The notes beneath the pieces were generated by a model, which was not told the origin of the DNA, ran no database searches, and was given only the letters and a program-made list of their open reading frames with translations. Shown here in pieces: positions 17,224 to 24,275 of a stretch of DNA of 64,000 nt. Source of the DNA: Aquamicrobium zhengzhouense. GTDB taxonomy: Bacteria > Pseudomonadota > Alphaproteobacteria > Rhizobiales > Rhizobiaceae. The stretch covers positions 372,001 through 436,000 of the forward strand of contig NZ_JADGMQ010000002.1 of NCBI RefSeq assembly GCF_016124105.1, given 5' to 3'. A program made the translations under genes and the position numbers. Position 1 is the first letter of the stretch. Each line of letters starts with the position of its first letter.

Positions 17224-17516
17224 CCGTGGTTCTTGGCAAGAGCACTCCTGATGGTGTCTGACCCGACAACCTCCATGCCGATCAGTTGAAAGAATCCTAC
17301 CTCCACGCCGCTCCAAGCACCGTGTCCAACCATGGCTTTGACAACGTGGTGTAGGAACGGAATGTGGCCGGTTCTGCGAAGATAAATGACAGTTTCTCTC
17401 GCGTAAGCGTGTCCCTGTGCCACGTCCTTCGACCAATCATTTGTCACAACTGGCGACCACAGATCGAGTTTGCGAGGGCTCGCTCGAACGAAGGATGGGT
17501 ATTCCTTACTACTCAT
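17181..17516 (-). CDS. Hypothetical phage protein at the operon's 3' end
   Basis: A 111-residue protein. Of two adjacent ATGs I prefer the second, five bases after AGGAG. It contains WSPVVTNDWSKDVAQGHAYA and FLHHVVKAMVGHGAWSGVEV, with no recognisable catalytic motif and a slightly acidic tail (YLEEESETSDAA). The 'GraYA.etv.yir.t..p.fl..vv.am...g.w.giEiGFf..i' pattern is found in small phage and chromosomal proteins of alphaproteobacteria without a known role. It is the last gene of the long leftward block and converges on the late operon. Confidence 0.65.
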   Translation of the reverse strand: MSSKEYPSFVRASPRKLDLWSPVVTNDWSKDVAQGHAYARETVIYLRRTGHIPFLHHVVKAMVGHGAWSGVEVGFFQLIGMEVVGSDTIRSALAKNHGYLEEESETSDAAM

Positions 17517-17598
17517 CATAACTCCTGCACAGAATGAAACATAGAGAGAACAAAGTGCGGCGATTTTGTGGCATGACGCCGCACTTTGCCTCAGTCGA

Positions 17599-17820
17599 TC
17601 ATCCTAACCCGAAGAGTTGGCGGGTCCGCGTTAACGCCGAAGTATCCTTAACGCATTGTAAACACTCATGATGCCACTGGCCCTCAGGCCGCGTGATCCG
17701 CCAACCTTCGGCCTTCATTTCGGCAATGGTGGCGTTGAAGTCAGCGCCGTCGAGTGGCACTTCGGTAACATCGCAAGAATCACAGACAATTTTCTCAGCG
17801 CCGTATTCCTTAACGATCAT
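17599..17820 (-). CDS. Small zinc-ribbon-like protein
   Basis: The ATG at 17820 overlaps the preceding stop as ATGA, so it is preferred to an upstream GTG. The 73-residue protein has CDSC near residue 13 and CLQC near residue 54, a spacing suited to a single zinc ribbon around an EMKAEGWR helix. Small treble-clef-like proteins of this form are common in phages and have no assigned substrate. Confidence 0.65.
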   Translation of the reverse strand: MIVKEYGAEKIVCDSCDVTEVPLDGADFNATIAEMKAEGWRITRPEGQWHHECLQCVKDTSALTRTRQLFGLG

Positions 17821-17993
17821 TGGACCGGCTCCCGCTTCCACAGCACGTTACCCTCGGCGTCCTCGATAGACAGGACGTGTGGGTTGAGTTTGCCGTGGGT
17901 CTCAGGCTTGCAGAACTCACTGGGCTGGATCGGGTAGAATCCGTCCTTCACGCGCATGATCCAGACGGTCGGGAGGAGCTTGGCTTCGGTCAC
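17817..17993 (-). CDS. 58-residue protein, GTG start, unknown
   Basis: An easily missed gene fitted exactly between its neighbours. Its GTG overlaps the upstream stop (GTGA) and its own stop overlaps the next ATG (ATGA). The protein (starting VTEAKLLPTVWIMRVKDGFY) is beta-rich with an SIEDAEGNVLW strand pair. I do not recognise the family. The double four-base overlap, repeated through this operon, is the main evidence that it is translated. Confidence 0.6.
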   Translation of the reverse strand: MTEAKLLPTVWIMRVKDGFYPIQPSEFCKPETHGKLNPHVLSIEDAEGNVLWKREPVQ

Positions 17994-18418
17994 AGGCTCA
18001 TCTCCCTCTGCCGCTCAGTGATCTGAGGGCCTTTCCGCGCTTCCGCACGGATGCGGTCAGCGAGACTGGGCAACCCATTCGGATAGAGCGCGCCCTCGGC
18101 CATCCGCACGACGCGGCGCAGCGAACCATTGCACTTGCGACCTTCGATCTTGCCTTCACCGGCGCGGATGATCTGATCCAGACCCTCGCTCATGCGGGTG
18201 TTGTCGTCCGAGAGCTTGTTGATGCGGTTTTCCTTCTCGATCAGAGCCCGCTCTGCGCTGCGGAGATGTTGCTCAGTGGCGTCGAGCAAGTGTTCGACCG
18301 CCCCAACCTTCGCGCTCATCTCCTGATAGCGCTCTTCCCAGTGGGTCGCGGCTTTGCACGCGGCGAGGTAGCCGCCCTTGGTCAGCCAGTTTGCCAGTTT
18401 CAGACGAAGAAGTTTCAC
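17990..18418 (-). CDS. Coiled-coil protein of unknown function
   Basis: A 142-residue protein starting four bases before the methyltransferase stop. It has a basic, slightly amphipathic N-terminus (LLRLKLANWLTKGGYLAACK), then a clear heptad region (about residues 30-80: EMSAKVGAVEHLLDATEQHL), and a Lys/Arg-rich end. Such proteins are often peripheral membrane or scaffolding factors. No enzymatic motif is visible. Co-transcription with the methyltransferase is near certain from the overlap. Confidence 0.65.
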   Translation of the reverse strand: MKLLRLKLANWLTKGGYLAACKAATHWEERYQEMSAKVGAVEHLLDATEQHLRSAERALIEKENRINKLSDDNTRMSEGLDQIIRAGEGKIEGRKCNGSLRRVVRMAEGALYPNGLPSLADRIRAEARKGPQITERQREMSL

Positions 18419-19056
18419 AGCAGGTCCTCCAATTCAGGGTCTAGGGTGCTTTTGGTTGAATAATCGGGTAAGCGTTCGGGCCGCGTCAGCAGGCGATAGC
18501 GGGCATCGTGCTGCCCTTCCTGCCATACGACCCACATCACGTTCATCATGGGGCTCTTGCCGCGTTCCTTCTCAAGGAAGGCCGGTCGCCAGAGCAGAGG
18601 GAGAACCCATGCAGGCGGGTGATCGTCGAAGAGGCGCTTCCGCGTGGCAGCGTGCCAGTATTGGTTGCTCAGCAGCATCGCGACGTTGGGCGTGATCGAC
18701 AGCGATTTGCGGATGAACGCCTCGGCCAGATTGAACGGCGGGTTGGTGATGATCCAGTCGGGCCCATCCCCCTCAGCGACATCGGCGGTCAGGAAGTTCG
18801 CGCCACCCGTTCCGTAGATCGAGGGGTCGTCGCGGAGGTCGGTCGAGGTGACATGGCAGTGATAGGCTTCCAGTACGCGGGCCATCGCGCCGTCGCCACA
18901 CGCAGGCTCCCAGATTCGGCTACCCCAATGCAGCGCAAGGAACTCTACCAACGCCACCGTCACATCAGGCGGTGTCGGGTAGAAATCAGCCGCCTTTCGC
19001 TTGTGCGCCTTCTGCGCCTTCACCAGCGCAGTGGCGATTGTATGCTCACCGCTCAT
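18415..19056 (-). CDS. DNA N6-adenine methyltransferase with acidic EDLL tail
   Basis: A 213-residue S-adenosylmethionine-dependent DNA methyltransferase. DFYPTPPDVT is followed by motif I (WEPACGDGAMARVLEAY) and catalytic motif IV (NPPF at about residue 110, within WIITNPPFNLAEAF). This arrangement is typical of Dam-like phage enzymes that protect DNA from restriction or mark it for regulation. No restriction partner is nearby, so it is an orphan. The protein ends LDPELEDLL, the same acidic di-Leu tail carried by the three genes just upstream and by several replication proteins. It overlaps both neighbours by four bases. Confidence 0.85.
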   Translation of the reverse strand: MSGEHTIATALVKAQKAHKRKAADFYPTPPDVTVALVEFLALHWGSRIWEPACGDGAMARVLEAYHCHVTSTDLRDDPSIYGTGGANFLTADVAEGDGPDWIITNPPFNLAEAFIRKSLSITPNVAMLLSNQYWHAATRKRLFDDHPPAWVLPLLWRPAFLEKERGKSPMMNVMWVVWQEGQHDARYRLLTRPERLPDYSTKSTLDPELEDLL

Positions 19057-19247
19057 TTGGATTCCGCCCGATGACGCAGGTTTCCAGTGAGCATTATCAA
19101 GTCAGCTTTGCGGTGCTTTGATCCGATCCAGCCGCGCACAGTCACTGTGAACCAGCCGCCCTTGTAGGTTACGATGGGTCGAGAACCATTCGCCGCTTGG
19201 TAGGCGGCAATGTAGTCCTCGATCACCTTTTTAATTTCTTCAGTCAC
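19053..19247 (-). CDS. Small protein of unknown function
   Basis: A 64-residue protein: an N-terminal helix (EIKKVIEDYIAAYQAANG) and a beta hairpin (RPIVTYKGGWFTVTVRGWIG), then a basic end (GSKHRKADLIMLTGNLRHRA). The helix-hairpin-basic layout could bind nucleic acid, but I know no matching family. It overlaps the genes on both sides by four bases. Confidence 0.6.
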   Translation of the reverse strand: MTEEIKKVIEDYIAAYQAANGSRPIVTYKGGWFTVTVRGWIGSKHRKADLIMLTGNLRHRAESK

Positions 19248-19525
19248 AATAGGTCCTCGTCATCATCGACCGGCGCTGCCACTGGCTTGGGCGCTGGGCG
19301 CGCTCGGGTCTTTTTGGGTGGCGGTGGAGGCGGCGGGGGCTTCTTGCCGCTCAGCGCCGCAATCAGGGCTTCTACGGGGTCAGGGTGATCGACGAGGCGC
19401 TTGTCTGCGTCAGACACCCCGCGATAGCTCGCGCCCCACTGCCCGTTGTTCAGGAATCCGAGGCTGAGGTGGTTCAGGCGACCGGATTTGGCGAGCGAGC
19501 GGATGAGGTCTTCAAGCTGGCTCAC
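19244..19525 (-). CDS. Tail-bearing small protein 3 (HicB-like fold?, DDDEDLL end)
   Basis: A 93-residue protein with a compact N-terminal domain of about 55 residues: strands LNHLSLGF and GQWGASYRG, then a helix DPVEALIAALSG. A Pro/Lys/Arg linker and the tail PVDDDEDLL follow. The strand-strand-helix pattern with 'd.P.eAli.Al' resembles the HicB antitoxin fold. The next two upstream genes share both the pattern and the tail. The linker-tail design recalls ssDNA-binding proteins, where an acidic tip recruits partners. No function is known. Confidence 0.7.
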   Translation of the reverse strand: MSQLEDLIRSLAKSGRLNHLSLGFLNNGQWGASYRGVSDADKRLVDHPDPVEALIAALSGKKPPPPPPPPKKTRARPAPKPVAAPVDDDEDLL

Positions 19526-19752
19526 AGCAGGTCCTCGTCATCGTCTGCGGCCACCGGCGCGGCGGCGAAGAGCTTGATCAGCGCATCCGAGATCGTGTCG
19601 CCCCACTGGTGCTGACTGACGAATGCTGGTGCGAAGCTACCGCTCGCCAGCGCCTTGCCGTTTGAGCTAATGCTCAGGGTCAGAGAGCCAGCGCGCTTGG
19701 ACTTGATGGCGTCTTGGAGATCGCTCAGGGTTTTCAAAGAAGGTCCTCCCAT
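19522..19752 (-). CDS. Tail-bearing small protein 2 (DDDEDLL end)
   Basis: A 76-residue protein: an N-terminal helix (LKTLSDLQDAIKSKRAGS), strands SLTLSISSNGKALASGSF, a second helix (DTISDALIKLFAA) and the tail APVAADDDEDLL. The ATG start would overlap the upstream gene by 19 bases. A TTG six codons further on gives the short stop-start overlap usual in this operon and is a good alternative. It looks like a diverged copy of its two neighbours. Confidence 0.65.
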   Translation of the reverse strand: MGGPSLKTLSDLQDAIKSKRAGSLTLSISSNGKALASGSFAPAFVSQHQWGDTISDALIKLFAAAPVAADDDEDLL

Positions 19753-19964
19753 TCATCTGAGGGCGGTGGCGGCTCGGGCTTCTTCAGCTTCTCGATCAGC
19801 GGGGCGAGTTCGACCATCAGCTTGTTGACGGCGCTGTCGATGGCCTCGGTGGGGGTAGACGCGATCTCGCCTACCGCCCACCGGGCCCCGTTGCGCGCCT
19901 CAGCGATGAAGGACGTGTGCAGGTTTCGCACAATCACTCGCTCGACGAAGCGCCACTGGTCCAT
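19734..19964 (-). CDS. Tail-bearing small protein 1 (SDEWEDLL end)
   Basis: A 76-residue protein: strands VERVIVRNLHTSFIAEA and ARWAVGEIA, then helix PTEAIDSAVNKLMVELAPL, a short Pro-rich linker (KKPEPPPP) and the tail SDEWEDLL. It shares its order of elements and its acidic di-Leu end with the next two genes, though core identity is low. It starts at TGATG, overlapping the stop of the GapR-like gene, so these proteins are made together with a nucleoid-type DNA-binding protein. Confidence 0.65.
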   Translation of the reverse strand: MDQWRFVERVIVRNLHTSFIAEARNGARWAVGEIASTPTEAIDSAVNKLMVELAPLIEKLKKPEPPPPSDEWEDLL

Positions 19965-20305
19965 CAGTTCATGCCCAATGCAGCTTTGTAGATTTCGAGG
20001 ATCGCTTCTTCCTCTGCGACCTCATCGGCCTTGCGTTTGCGCAGAGCGATCACCTTGTTCATCACCTTGGTGTCGTAGCCACGGCCTTTGGCTTCAGCTT
20101 TGACCTCTTTGATCTGCTCAGCCACGTCCTTCTTCTCAGCCTCAAGCTGCTCAATGCGCTCGATGAACTGGCGAAGCTCGTCTGCCGTCACCGCATAGGC
20201 ATCGTTCGGGTGGTTGCCCTTGTCGTTCGGGCGCGGCTTGCCGTCACTGGTATGCGCTTCAGCGCCGGTTTCCTCGTCGTCGAAGTCGTCGTCAAAATCG
20301 GACAT
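19964..20305 (-). CDS. GapR-like (DUF2312) DNA-binding protein
   Basis: A 113-residue protein whose last 75 residues match the GapR/DUF2312 family: ELRQFIERIEQLEAEKKDVA, then EVKAEAKGRGYDTKVMNKVI, RKRKADEVAEEE and an AILEIYKAALGM-type end. Chromosomal GapR of Caulobacter coats overtwisted, AT-rich DNA ahead of replication forks and polymerases. Here a very acidic N-terminal extension (SDFDDDFDDEETGAEA) precedes the domain. It is first in its operon, with operator O5 26 bases upstream of its start. A phage copy could organise phage DNA or interfere with host GapR, which is inference. Confidence 0.85.
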   Translation of the reverse strand: MSDFDDDFDDEETGAEAHTSDGKPRPNDKGNHPNDAYAVTADELRQFIERIEQLEAEKKDVAEQIKEVKAEAKGRGYDTKVMNKVIALRKRKADEVAEEEAILEIYKAALGMN

Positions 20306-20326
20306 GGGATGATTCCTTTGTGTTGC

Positions 20327-20349
20327 TCAGTCAACATTAAGTTGATTAG
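20327..20349. promoter_or_regulatory. Operator O5, with weak leftward promoter
   Basis: TCAAC-ATTAA-GTTGA (20331-20345), arms perfect, flanked by CAG and TTAG. On the minus strand a -35 TTGACT overlaps it, but the -10 at 17 bases (CATCCC) is poor. It sits directly upstream of the GapR-like gene. Confidence 0.7.
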
Positions 20350-20353
20350 TAGA

Positions 20354-20872
20354 TCAGATCAAGCGAAGTCTGAGCAGAAGCTCGAAACATTCCTGATCCA
20401 GTTCTGCCAGCGTGCCGTTGTTGTAGAGCCGGTGGTCGTATTCGCCGGTGGCGACATTGGCGTCTGACGGGTTGTTCTGCACATCCTCGGCCCGGTTGGA
20501 CTCGACGAACACGCGCTCAAACCGCCAGCCGTAGCTCAGGCATTCCTGCCGCAGCAGTTCGATCAGATCAGGCTCGCGGATGTGCAGGAAGAACACCGAG
20601 CCATCACGCATGGCGTGCATCTGGCCGAGGGCGGCGTTGGTGCGGAACTGGCTGTGCTCCTGAAGGGCATCACCCACCACGCTCAGCAGCTTCCGGTCGG
20701 CGGGTGTCTTGGCGCTCAGGTCCGCCACCGGGGCCAGCAGGTCCTTGATCGGCTGGATGCTGCTGAAGGACGTGGTGTGAATCTGCTGATCCCAGAGGAT
20801 GCAGCGCATCATCTCGACGGCAGTGTCCTTCCCGGCGCGCGGCTTGCCGTTCACAACGATGATCGTTTTCAT
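20354..20872 (-). CDS. Deoxynucleoside monophosphate kinase-like P-loop protein
   Basis: A 172-residue P-loop NTPase. The N-terminus IIVVNGKPRAGKDTAVEMM contains the Walker A GxPxxGKDT that marks phage dNMP kinases of the T4 gp1 type. Further family-like parts are DGSVFFLHIREPDLIELLR and a short Asp/Asn-rich lid (NNPSDANVATGEYDH). It would phosphorylate dTMP/dGMP-type monophosphates, directly downstream of thymidylate synthase and DHFR in the same operon. It overlaps the upstream small gene by four bases. Confidence 0.75.
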   Translation of the reverse strand: MKTIIVVNGKPRAGKDTAVEMMRCILWDQQIHTTSFSSIQPIKDLLAPVADLSAKTPADRKLLSVVGDALQEHSQFRTNAALGQMHAMRDGSVFFLHIREPDLIELLRQECLSYGWRFERVFVESNRAEDVQNNPSDANVATGEYDHRLYNNGTLAELDQECFELLLRLRLI

Positions 20873-21090
20873 ACTCGCCTCTCGATGATGAGGGATGTCG
20901 GGTAAGCCTCGACGATCTCAATCGGATCGTCGCCGCATTCGAGGTCGTCGCGCAGGACCGCCCGCAGGGATTTCCCGAGGTTGCTCGGGTTCTTGCCGAG
21001 GCGAGCGGCGGTGCGCGAGAGGTTCATTCCTGAGCACATCAGCCTCAATGCGCTCAGGATCGTCTCGTCGTGTTGGCGGGTGGCGGTCAT
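20869..21090 (-). CDS. Small helix-turn-helix protein
   Basis: Start placed at the ATG 21090, which overlaps the ThyA stop as ATGA. The 73-residue protein has a clear helix-turn-helix (ILSALRLMCSGMNLSRTAAR, then LGKNPSNLGKSLRAVL) and an acidic end (DDLECGDDPIEIVE). It could regulate nucleotide-metabolism genes or serve as a DNA-binding accessory. No named family is recognised. Confidence 0.65.
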   Translation of the reverse strand: MTATRQHDETILSALRLMCSGMNLSRTAARLGKNPSNLGKSLRAVLRDDLECGDDPIEIVEAYPTSLIIERRV

Positions 21091-21905
21091 ACTGCCACCG
21101 GCGCTTTGATCGTCGGCCACGGGTTGTAGCCTTCGAGGGTGATGTCGTTCATCTTAAAATCGAAGATCGACTTGACCTCAGGGTTCAAGCTCACGGTCGG
21201 CAGCGGGCGCGGCGAGCGGGCCATCTGCTCCTGCACGGCGTCCATGTGGTTCAGGTAGATGTGAGCGTCACCGATGGTGTGGATGAACTCACCAGCCTCA
21301 TAACCAGTGACATGCGCCAGCATCATCAAAAGTAGACTGTACGACGCAATGTTGAATGGCACACCGAGGAACATGTCAGCGCTGCGCTGGTGAAGCTGAA
21401 GGTGCATCTTGCCGTCGAGGATCACGACCTGCCACATCGTATGGCACGGCGGCAGAGCCATGTCCTCGATCTCGAAGATGTTCCAAGCGTTGACGATCAG
21501 GCGGCGGCTGTCAGGCGTATCCTGAATCTGCTTGATGAGGCGCGCGATCTGGTCAATGCCAACCACGCAAGACGAGTCTCCTGCCAAGCGCCACTGGGCC
21601 CCGTAGACCGGCCCAAGGTCACCATCTTGGTCAGCCCATTCATCCCAGATCGTCGCGTTCTGGCCGATGGTGCCGAAGGTGATCTCTTCCAGCCGGTTGC
21701 GGTTGGTCGAGCCTTCGAGGAACCACAGAAGCTCGCCCACCACAGCCTTCCAGAATACGCGCTTGGTGGTCAGCAGCGGGAAGCCGTCAGCGAGGTTGTA
21801 GCGGGTCTGCATTCCGAACACGCGGCGGGTGCCGGTGCCGGTGCGGTCGGTGGAATCCGTGCCGTTCATCAGGATGTGCGCGAGGGCGTCTTTGTAAGCT
21901 CGCAT
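21087..21905 (-). CDS. thyA: Thymidylate synthase
   Basis: A 272-residue ThyA that methylates dUMP to dTMP with methylenetetrahydrofolate. All main signatures are present: the N-terminal DRTGTGT loop, FPLLTTKRVFWKAVVGELLW, catalytic Cys154 in LPPCHTMWQV, QRSADMFLGVPFNIASY for dUMP binding, and TIGDAHIYLNH. It is followed in the operon by dNMP kinase and preceded by DHFR, which regenerates the folate, so the phage carries a full dTMP cycle. The end is PTIKAPVAV as in bacterial enzymes. Confidence 0.97.
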   Translation of the reverse strand: MRAYKDALAHILMNGTDSTDRTGTGTRRVFGMQTRYNLADGFPLLTTKRVFWKAVVGELLWFLEGSTNRNRLEEITFGTIGQNATIWDEWADQDGDLGPVYGAQWRLAGDSSCVVGIDQIARLIKQIQDTPDSRRLIVNAWNIFEIEDMALPPCHTMWQVVILDGKMHLQLHQRSADMFLGVPFNIASYSLLLMMLAHVTGYEAGEFIHTIGDAHIYLNHMDAVQEQMARSPRPLPTVSLNPEVKSIFDFKMNDITLEGYNPWPTIKAPVAV

Positions 21906-21908
21906 GGG

Positions 21909-22379
21909 TCAATTCCTCAGATATTCATGGACCGTTGCGCGGTCGGAGAGCTTGATGGTGCGGCCCTCACCAAAGAGGGGTAGCGGCGGGAGATAGGTGT
22001 CACCCTCGAACTCGCCTTTGATCCGCGTGAGCAGGATGCGATCCACCTCAGGCAACCCCTGCTCGAAGATCGAGACGCCGCCGATCAGATAGATGCGGCT
22101 GTGCTCCTCACGGGCGCGCCGGATCGCGGCATCAAGATTGGCGAACTTGGCGAAGTACGGCTCCACCCAAGCATCGAGCATGGACTTGCTGACGATCAGA
22201 GCTTTCCGATCACCAAAGGCGCTGGGCCTCATGCTCTCGAAGGTCTTGCGGCCCATGATCATCGCGCCGCCGAGGGTTTCCTTCTTGAAAAACTTCAGGT
22301 CCTCAGGGCAATGCCACGGCAGCGCGCCCTTGTTGCCGATCACGCCGTTGTCCGAGACGGCTGCAATGAGGGTGATCAT
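21909..22379 (-). CDS. folA: Dihydrofolate reductase
   Basis: A 156-residue DHFR reducing dihydrofolate made by ThyA. Seen: LIAAVSDNGVIGNKGALPWH (Met20-loop region), the acidic residue in PEDLKFFKKET, MGRKTFESM for NADPH, and IYLIGGVSIFEQGLPEVDRI. Only three bases separate it from thyA, so the two are co-expressed. Length is close to that of bacterial enzymes. It overlaps the BRCT gene by four bases. Confidence 0.95.
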   Translation of the reverse strand: MITLIAAVSDNGVIGNKGALPWHCPEDLKFFKKETLGGAMIMGRKTFESMRPSAFGDRKALIVSKSMLDAWVEPYFAKFANLDAAIRRAREEHSRIYLIGGVSIFEQGLPEVDRILLTRIKGEFEGDTYLPPLPLFGEGRTIKLSDRATVHEYLRN

Positions 22380-23290
22380 TTGAGGGCCCCACCGACGAAG
22401 GTAAAGCGCGTGCCGAAAGCCATCTCTTCGATGCTGCGGGCGAACTTCACGCGGTTATGGAAGGTGCTGCCGATGGGCGTGTATTCGACGCACACCGCCA
22501 TGTCGGACTCGCGGTGATGGACGCCGACGATCCGGTAACGCCCGCCGCTCTTGACATGCTGGATTTCAGAGCCGTGGTAGCGGTCGGACGCAGCCTGAAG
22601 CTCATCGGCCAGTTGGTCGTATGTCTTGCGCTCAGATCGTTGCACAGCCTCAGCTACAGCAGCTAGGAACTGCTGCTCGCTGATCACCCGGATACCGAGT
22701 GCGTTAGCCTTATCAAGTTTGGAGCCCGCGCCGGGCCCAACCACAAGCAGGGTCACTTTAGTGCTGACTGATCCGACAACCTTTGCGCCAGCGCGCTCAG
22801 CCATATGCTTTGCATCTTCGCGCTCTATACTCGTAAAGGCACCCGAGAACGCAACGGTGTGGCCGTCCAATAAGACGGGCTTGGCTTTTTTACTCGCCGT
22901 GCGCAGCAGGTTCAGCAACCCGTCGCGCGTGAAGGCGCAGATCGCCATGTTGCCGTCGATGTGCTTCATGCCGCCGATCTGGTCAGCAGCTTCAAGCAGA
23001 AAGCCATCGGCCTCGGTGATTGGACCATCCTCGGCGTCAGGGAACGGGTTCGGGACATATGCGTCCGAGGTCTCAGCCCACATCTGGGTGGTCGGCATGA
23101 AGGTGTTGTTCACCCCGTCGAGGCGGCACATCGCGGTCGCGAGGTCGGCCTGCTCGTTGGTGAGGTGGACGATCTGGTTGTCTAGTGAGACAATGTGCGC
23201 GATGGAGGCCGTGCGCTCATTGGACCGGCGTGTGAGCGCGGTTGTGACAACTTGGTGGCGGTTCGAGAGCAGTTCCTTAGCCTTTTGCAT
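22376..23290 (-). CDS. BRCT domain protein with C-terminal DUF1653-like domain
   Basis: The ATG at 23290 follows AAGAAGGA and is preferred to another 30 bases upstream. The 304-residue protein has an N-terminal helical part, a BRCT domain at about 138-215 (LDGHTVAFSGAFTSIERED, then AERAGAKVVGSVSTKVTLLV) as in NAD-dependent ligases, and a last 60 residues (EIQHVKSGGRYRIVGVHHRE; VEYTPIGSTFHNRVKFARSI) resembling DUF1653. BRCT domains bind phosphopeptides or DNA ends. I know no characterised protein with this pairing. It sits upstream of the folate and thymidylate genes. Confidence 0.75.
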   Translation of the reverse strand: MQKAKELLSNRHQVVTTALTRRSNERTASIAHIVSLDNQIVHLTNEQADLATAMCRLDGVNNTFMPTTQMWAETSDAYVPNPFPDAEDGPITEADGFLLEAADQIGGMKHIDGNMAICAFTRDGLLNLLRTASKKAKPVLLDGHTVAFSGAFTSIEREDAKHMAERAGAKVVGSVSTKVTLLVVGPGAGSKLDKANALGIRVISEQQFLAAVAEAVQRSERKTYDQLADELQAASDRYHGSEIQHVKSGGRYRIVGVHHRESDMAVCVEYTPIGSTFHNRVKFARSIEEMAFGTRFTFVGGALK

Positions 23291-23450
23291 GACTGGCTTC
23301 CTTCTTGATCTCGGGGTCATGCGCTTCCAGCTTCATTAGGATTTTGGATGCGCGGCGTTTCTCGCCCAGCCGGTCCAGCATCACCTCCTCGCGCACCAAG
23401 GCGCTGAGGACGGTGAACTGCCGGGGCGTCAGGTCCATTTCAATTTTCAT
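23277..23450 (-). CDS. 57-residue charged helical protein
   Basis: A small gene (MKIEMDLTPRQFTVLSALVR ...) ending 14 bases inside the BRCT gene. The protein is almost wholly helical and rich in Lys and Glu (RLGEKRRASKILMKLEAHDP). No family is recognised. Its overlaps with both neighbours and ordinary codon use support it. Confidence 0.55.
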   Translation of the reverse strand: MKIEMDLTPRQFTVLSALVREEVMLDRLGEKRRASKILMKLEAHDPEIKKEASHAKG

Positions 23451-23646
23451 AGATCAGGTTGCGTTTGGGGCGCGGGCTGAACTCCGGCGCGGTGGTCTCG
23501 ATCAGCGTGTGGCACACGGCGTCGTGGATGATGTATTCCAGCGTGTCGCCGCACTTCTTCGCGTCAGGGAACTGGCCGATTTCCAGAGGCCGCGCGCTGT
23601 CCGCTGAGGCGAAGATCGACATGATGGTGACGAGGACGGGGATCAC
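23440..23646 (-). CDS. Small secreted or periplasmic protein
   Basis: A 68-residue protein with a short hydrophobic start (IPVLVTIMSIFASADSA) that reads as a signal peptide, then two cysteines (AKKCGDTLEY; DAVCHTLIE). It overlaps the lipoprotein gene by four bases. Small exported pairs like this in prophages often act in superinfection exclusion. That is only a guess from position and export signal. Confidence 0.55.
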   Translation of the reverse strand: MIPVLVTIMSIFASADSARPLEIGQFPDAKKCGDTLEYIIHDAVCHTLIETTAPEFSPRPKRNLIYEN

Positions 23647-24068
23647 TGCATCGCCTCACTGGTGTTGGTGGTCAGTTCGCCAGCGTCACCCCGGAAGTCG
23701 ATGTCAGGCAGGATCGACTGCGGCTTGAAGGTCACGCGGTAGTGGTAGGCGCTGACCGTGGCGGCATCCATCTGCTCGACGAAGGCACTGGTGTTGTCCG
23801 AGAGAACCAGCGTGTGCCGCTTGTATTCCTTCGGGCCCACCTTGCAGATCACGTTGAAGGCCGTGCCGCTGCTGTTCAGGTCCATCGAGCACAGGCCCTC
23901 GACCGTGAGCATGTAGCTGTCGGTGATGCCGTTGTAGAAGACCACACGCCGGTTGATCTCAAAGTTGTCTGCCGCCTTCGACAGGTTGGCAGTGGCGATC
24001 TTCGCATCATCTTCGGTGCAGGCGGTCAGGGTCAGCAGCGCGGCGGCTGCGAGAAGCAGTTTCTTCAT
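23643..24068 (-). CDS. Phage-encoded lipoprotein
   Basis: A 141-residue lipoprotein with a textbook signal: MKKLLLAAAALLTLTAC, lipobox LTAC, followed by a mature part starting CTEDDAKI. Asp at +4 but not +2 suggests sorting to the outer membrane. The mature domain is beta-rich (RVVFYNGITDSYMLTVEGLC; VICKVGPKEYKRHTLVL), resembling small beta-sandwich phage lipoproteins. Such proteins expressed from lysogens can block receptors or modify the envelope. A CCCTGATG context and operator O6 lie just upstream. Confidence 0.8.
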   Translation of the reverse strand: MKKLLLAAAALLTLTACTEDDAKIATANLSKAADNFEINRRVVFYNGITDSYMLTVEGLCSMDLNSSGTAFNVICKVGPKEYKRHTLVLSDNTSAFVEQMDAATVSAYHYRVTFKPQSILPDIDFRGDAGELTTNTSEAMQ

Positions 24069-24076
24069 CAGGGTGA

Positions 24077-24099
24077 TCCTTCAACAAAAGGTTGATTAG
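24077..24099. promoter_or_regulatory. Operator O6
   Basis: TCAAC-AAAAG-GTTGA (24081-24095), perfect arms, followed by TTAG. It lies between the lipoprotein start and the previous gene; its right flank supplies the TAA stop of the zinc-ribbon protein. Confidence 0.75.
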
Positions 24100-24275
24100 T
24101 AGGAGCCGGTGCAGACGGGGCAGTTGGACACTTCCTCGCGCTCTTCGTAGCGGGTGACGGGCATAAAGCCGTTTGGATGCGTGTCGAGATCAACAATCTC
24201 GTTCTTCGTCACCGGCACTTGCACGACCTCGACGCGAAGGGCGCAGCCGCAACGCTGGCATTTGTGATCGCTCAT
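24096..24275 (-). CDS. Small zinc-ribbon protein with internal start
   Basis: A 59-residue protein nested at the 3' end of the HAD frame. Its ATG at 24275 lies four bases after GAGGAGA, a strong ribosome site, which suggests independent translation. CQRCGC near the start and CPVC near the end form a zinc ribbon around a short beta-rich middle (DTHPNGFMPVTRYEEREEVS). It resembles small Zn-ribbon proteins common in phages. Confidence 0.6.
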   Translation of the reverse strand: MSDHKCQRCGCALRVEVVQVPVTKNEIVDLDTHPNGFMPVTRYEEREEVSNCPVCTGSY

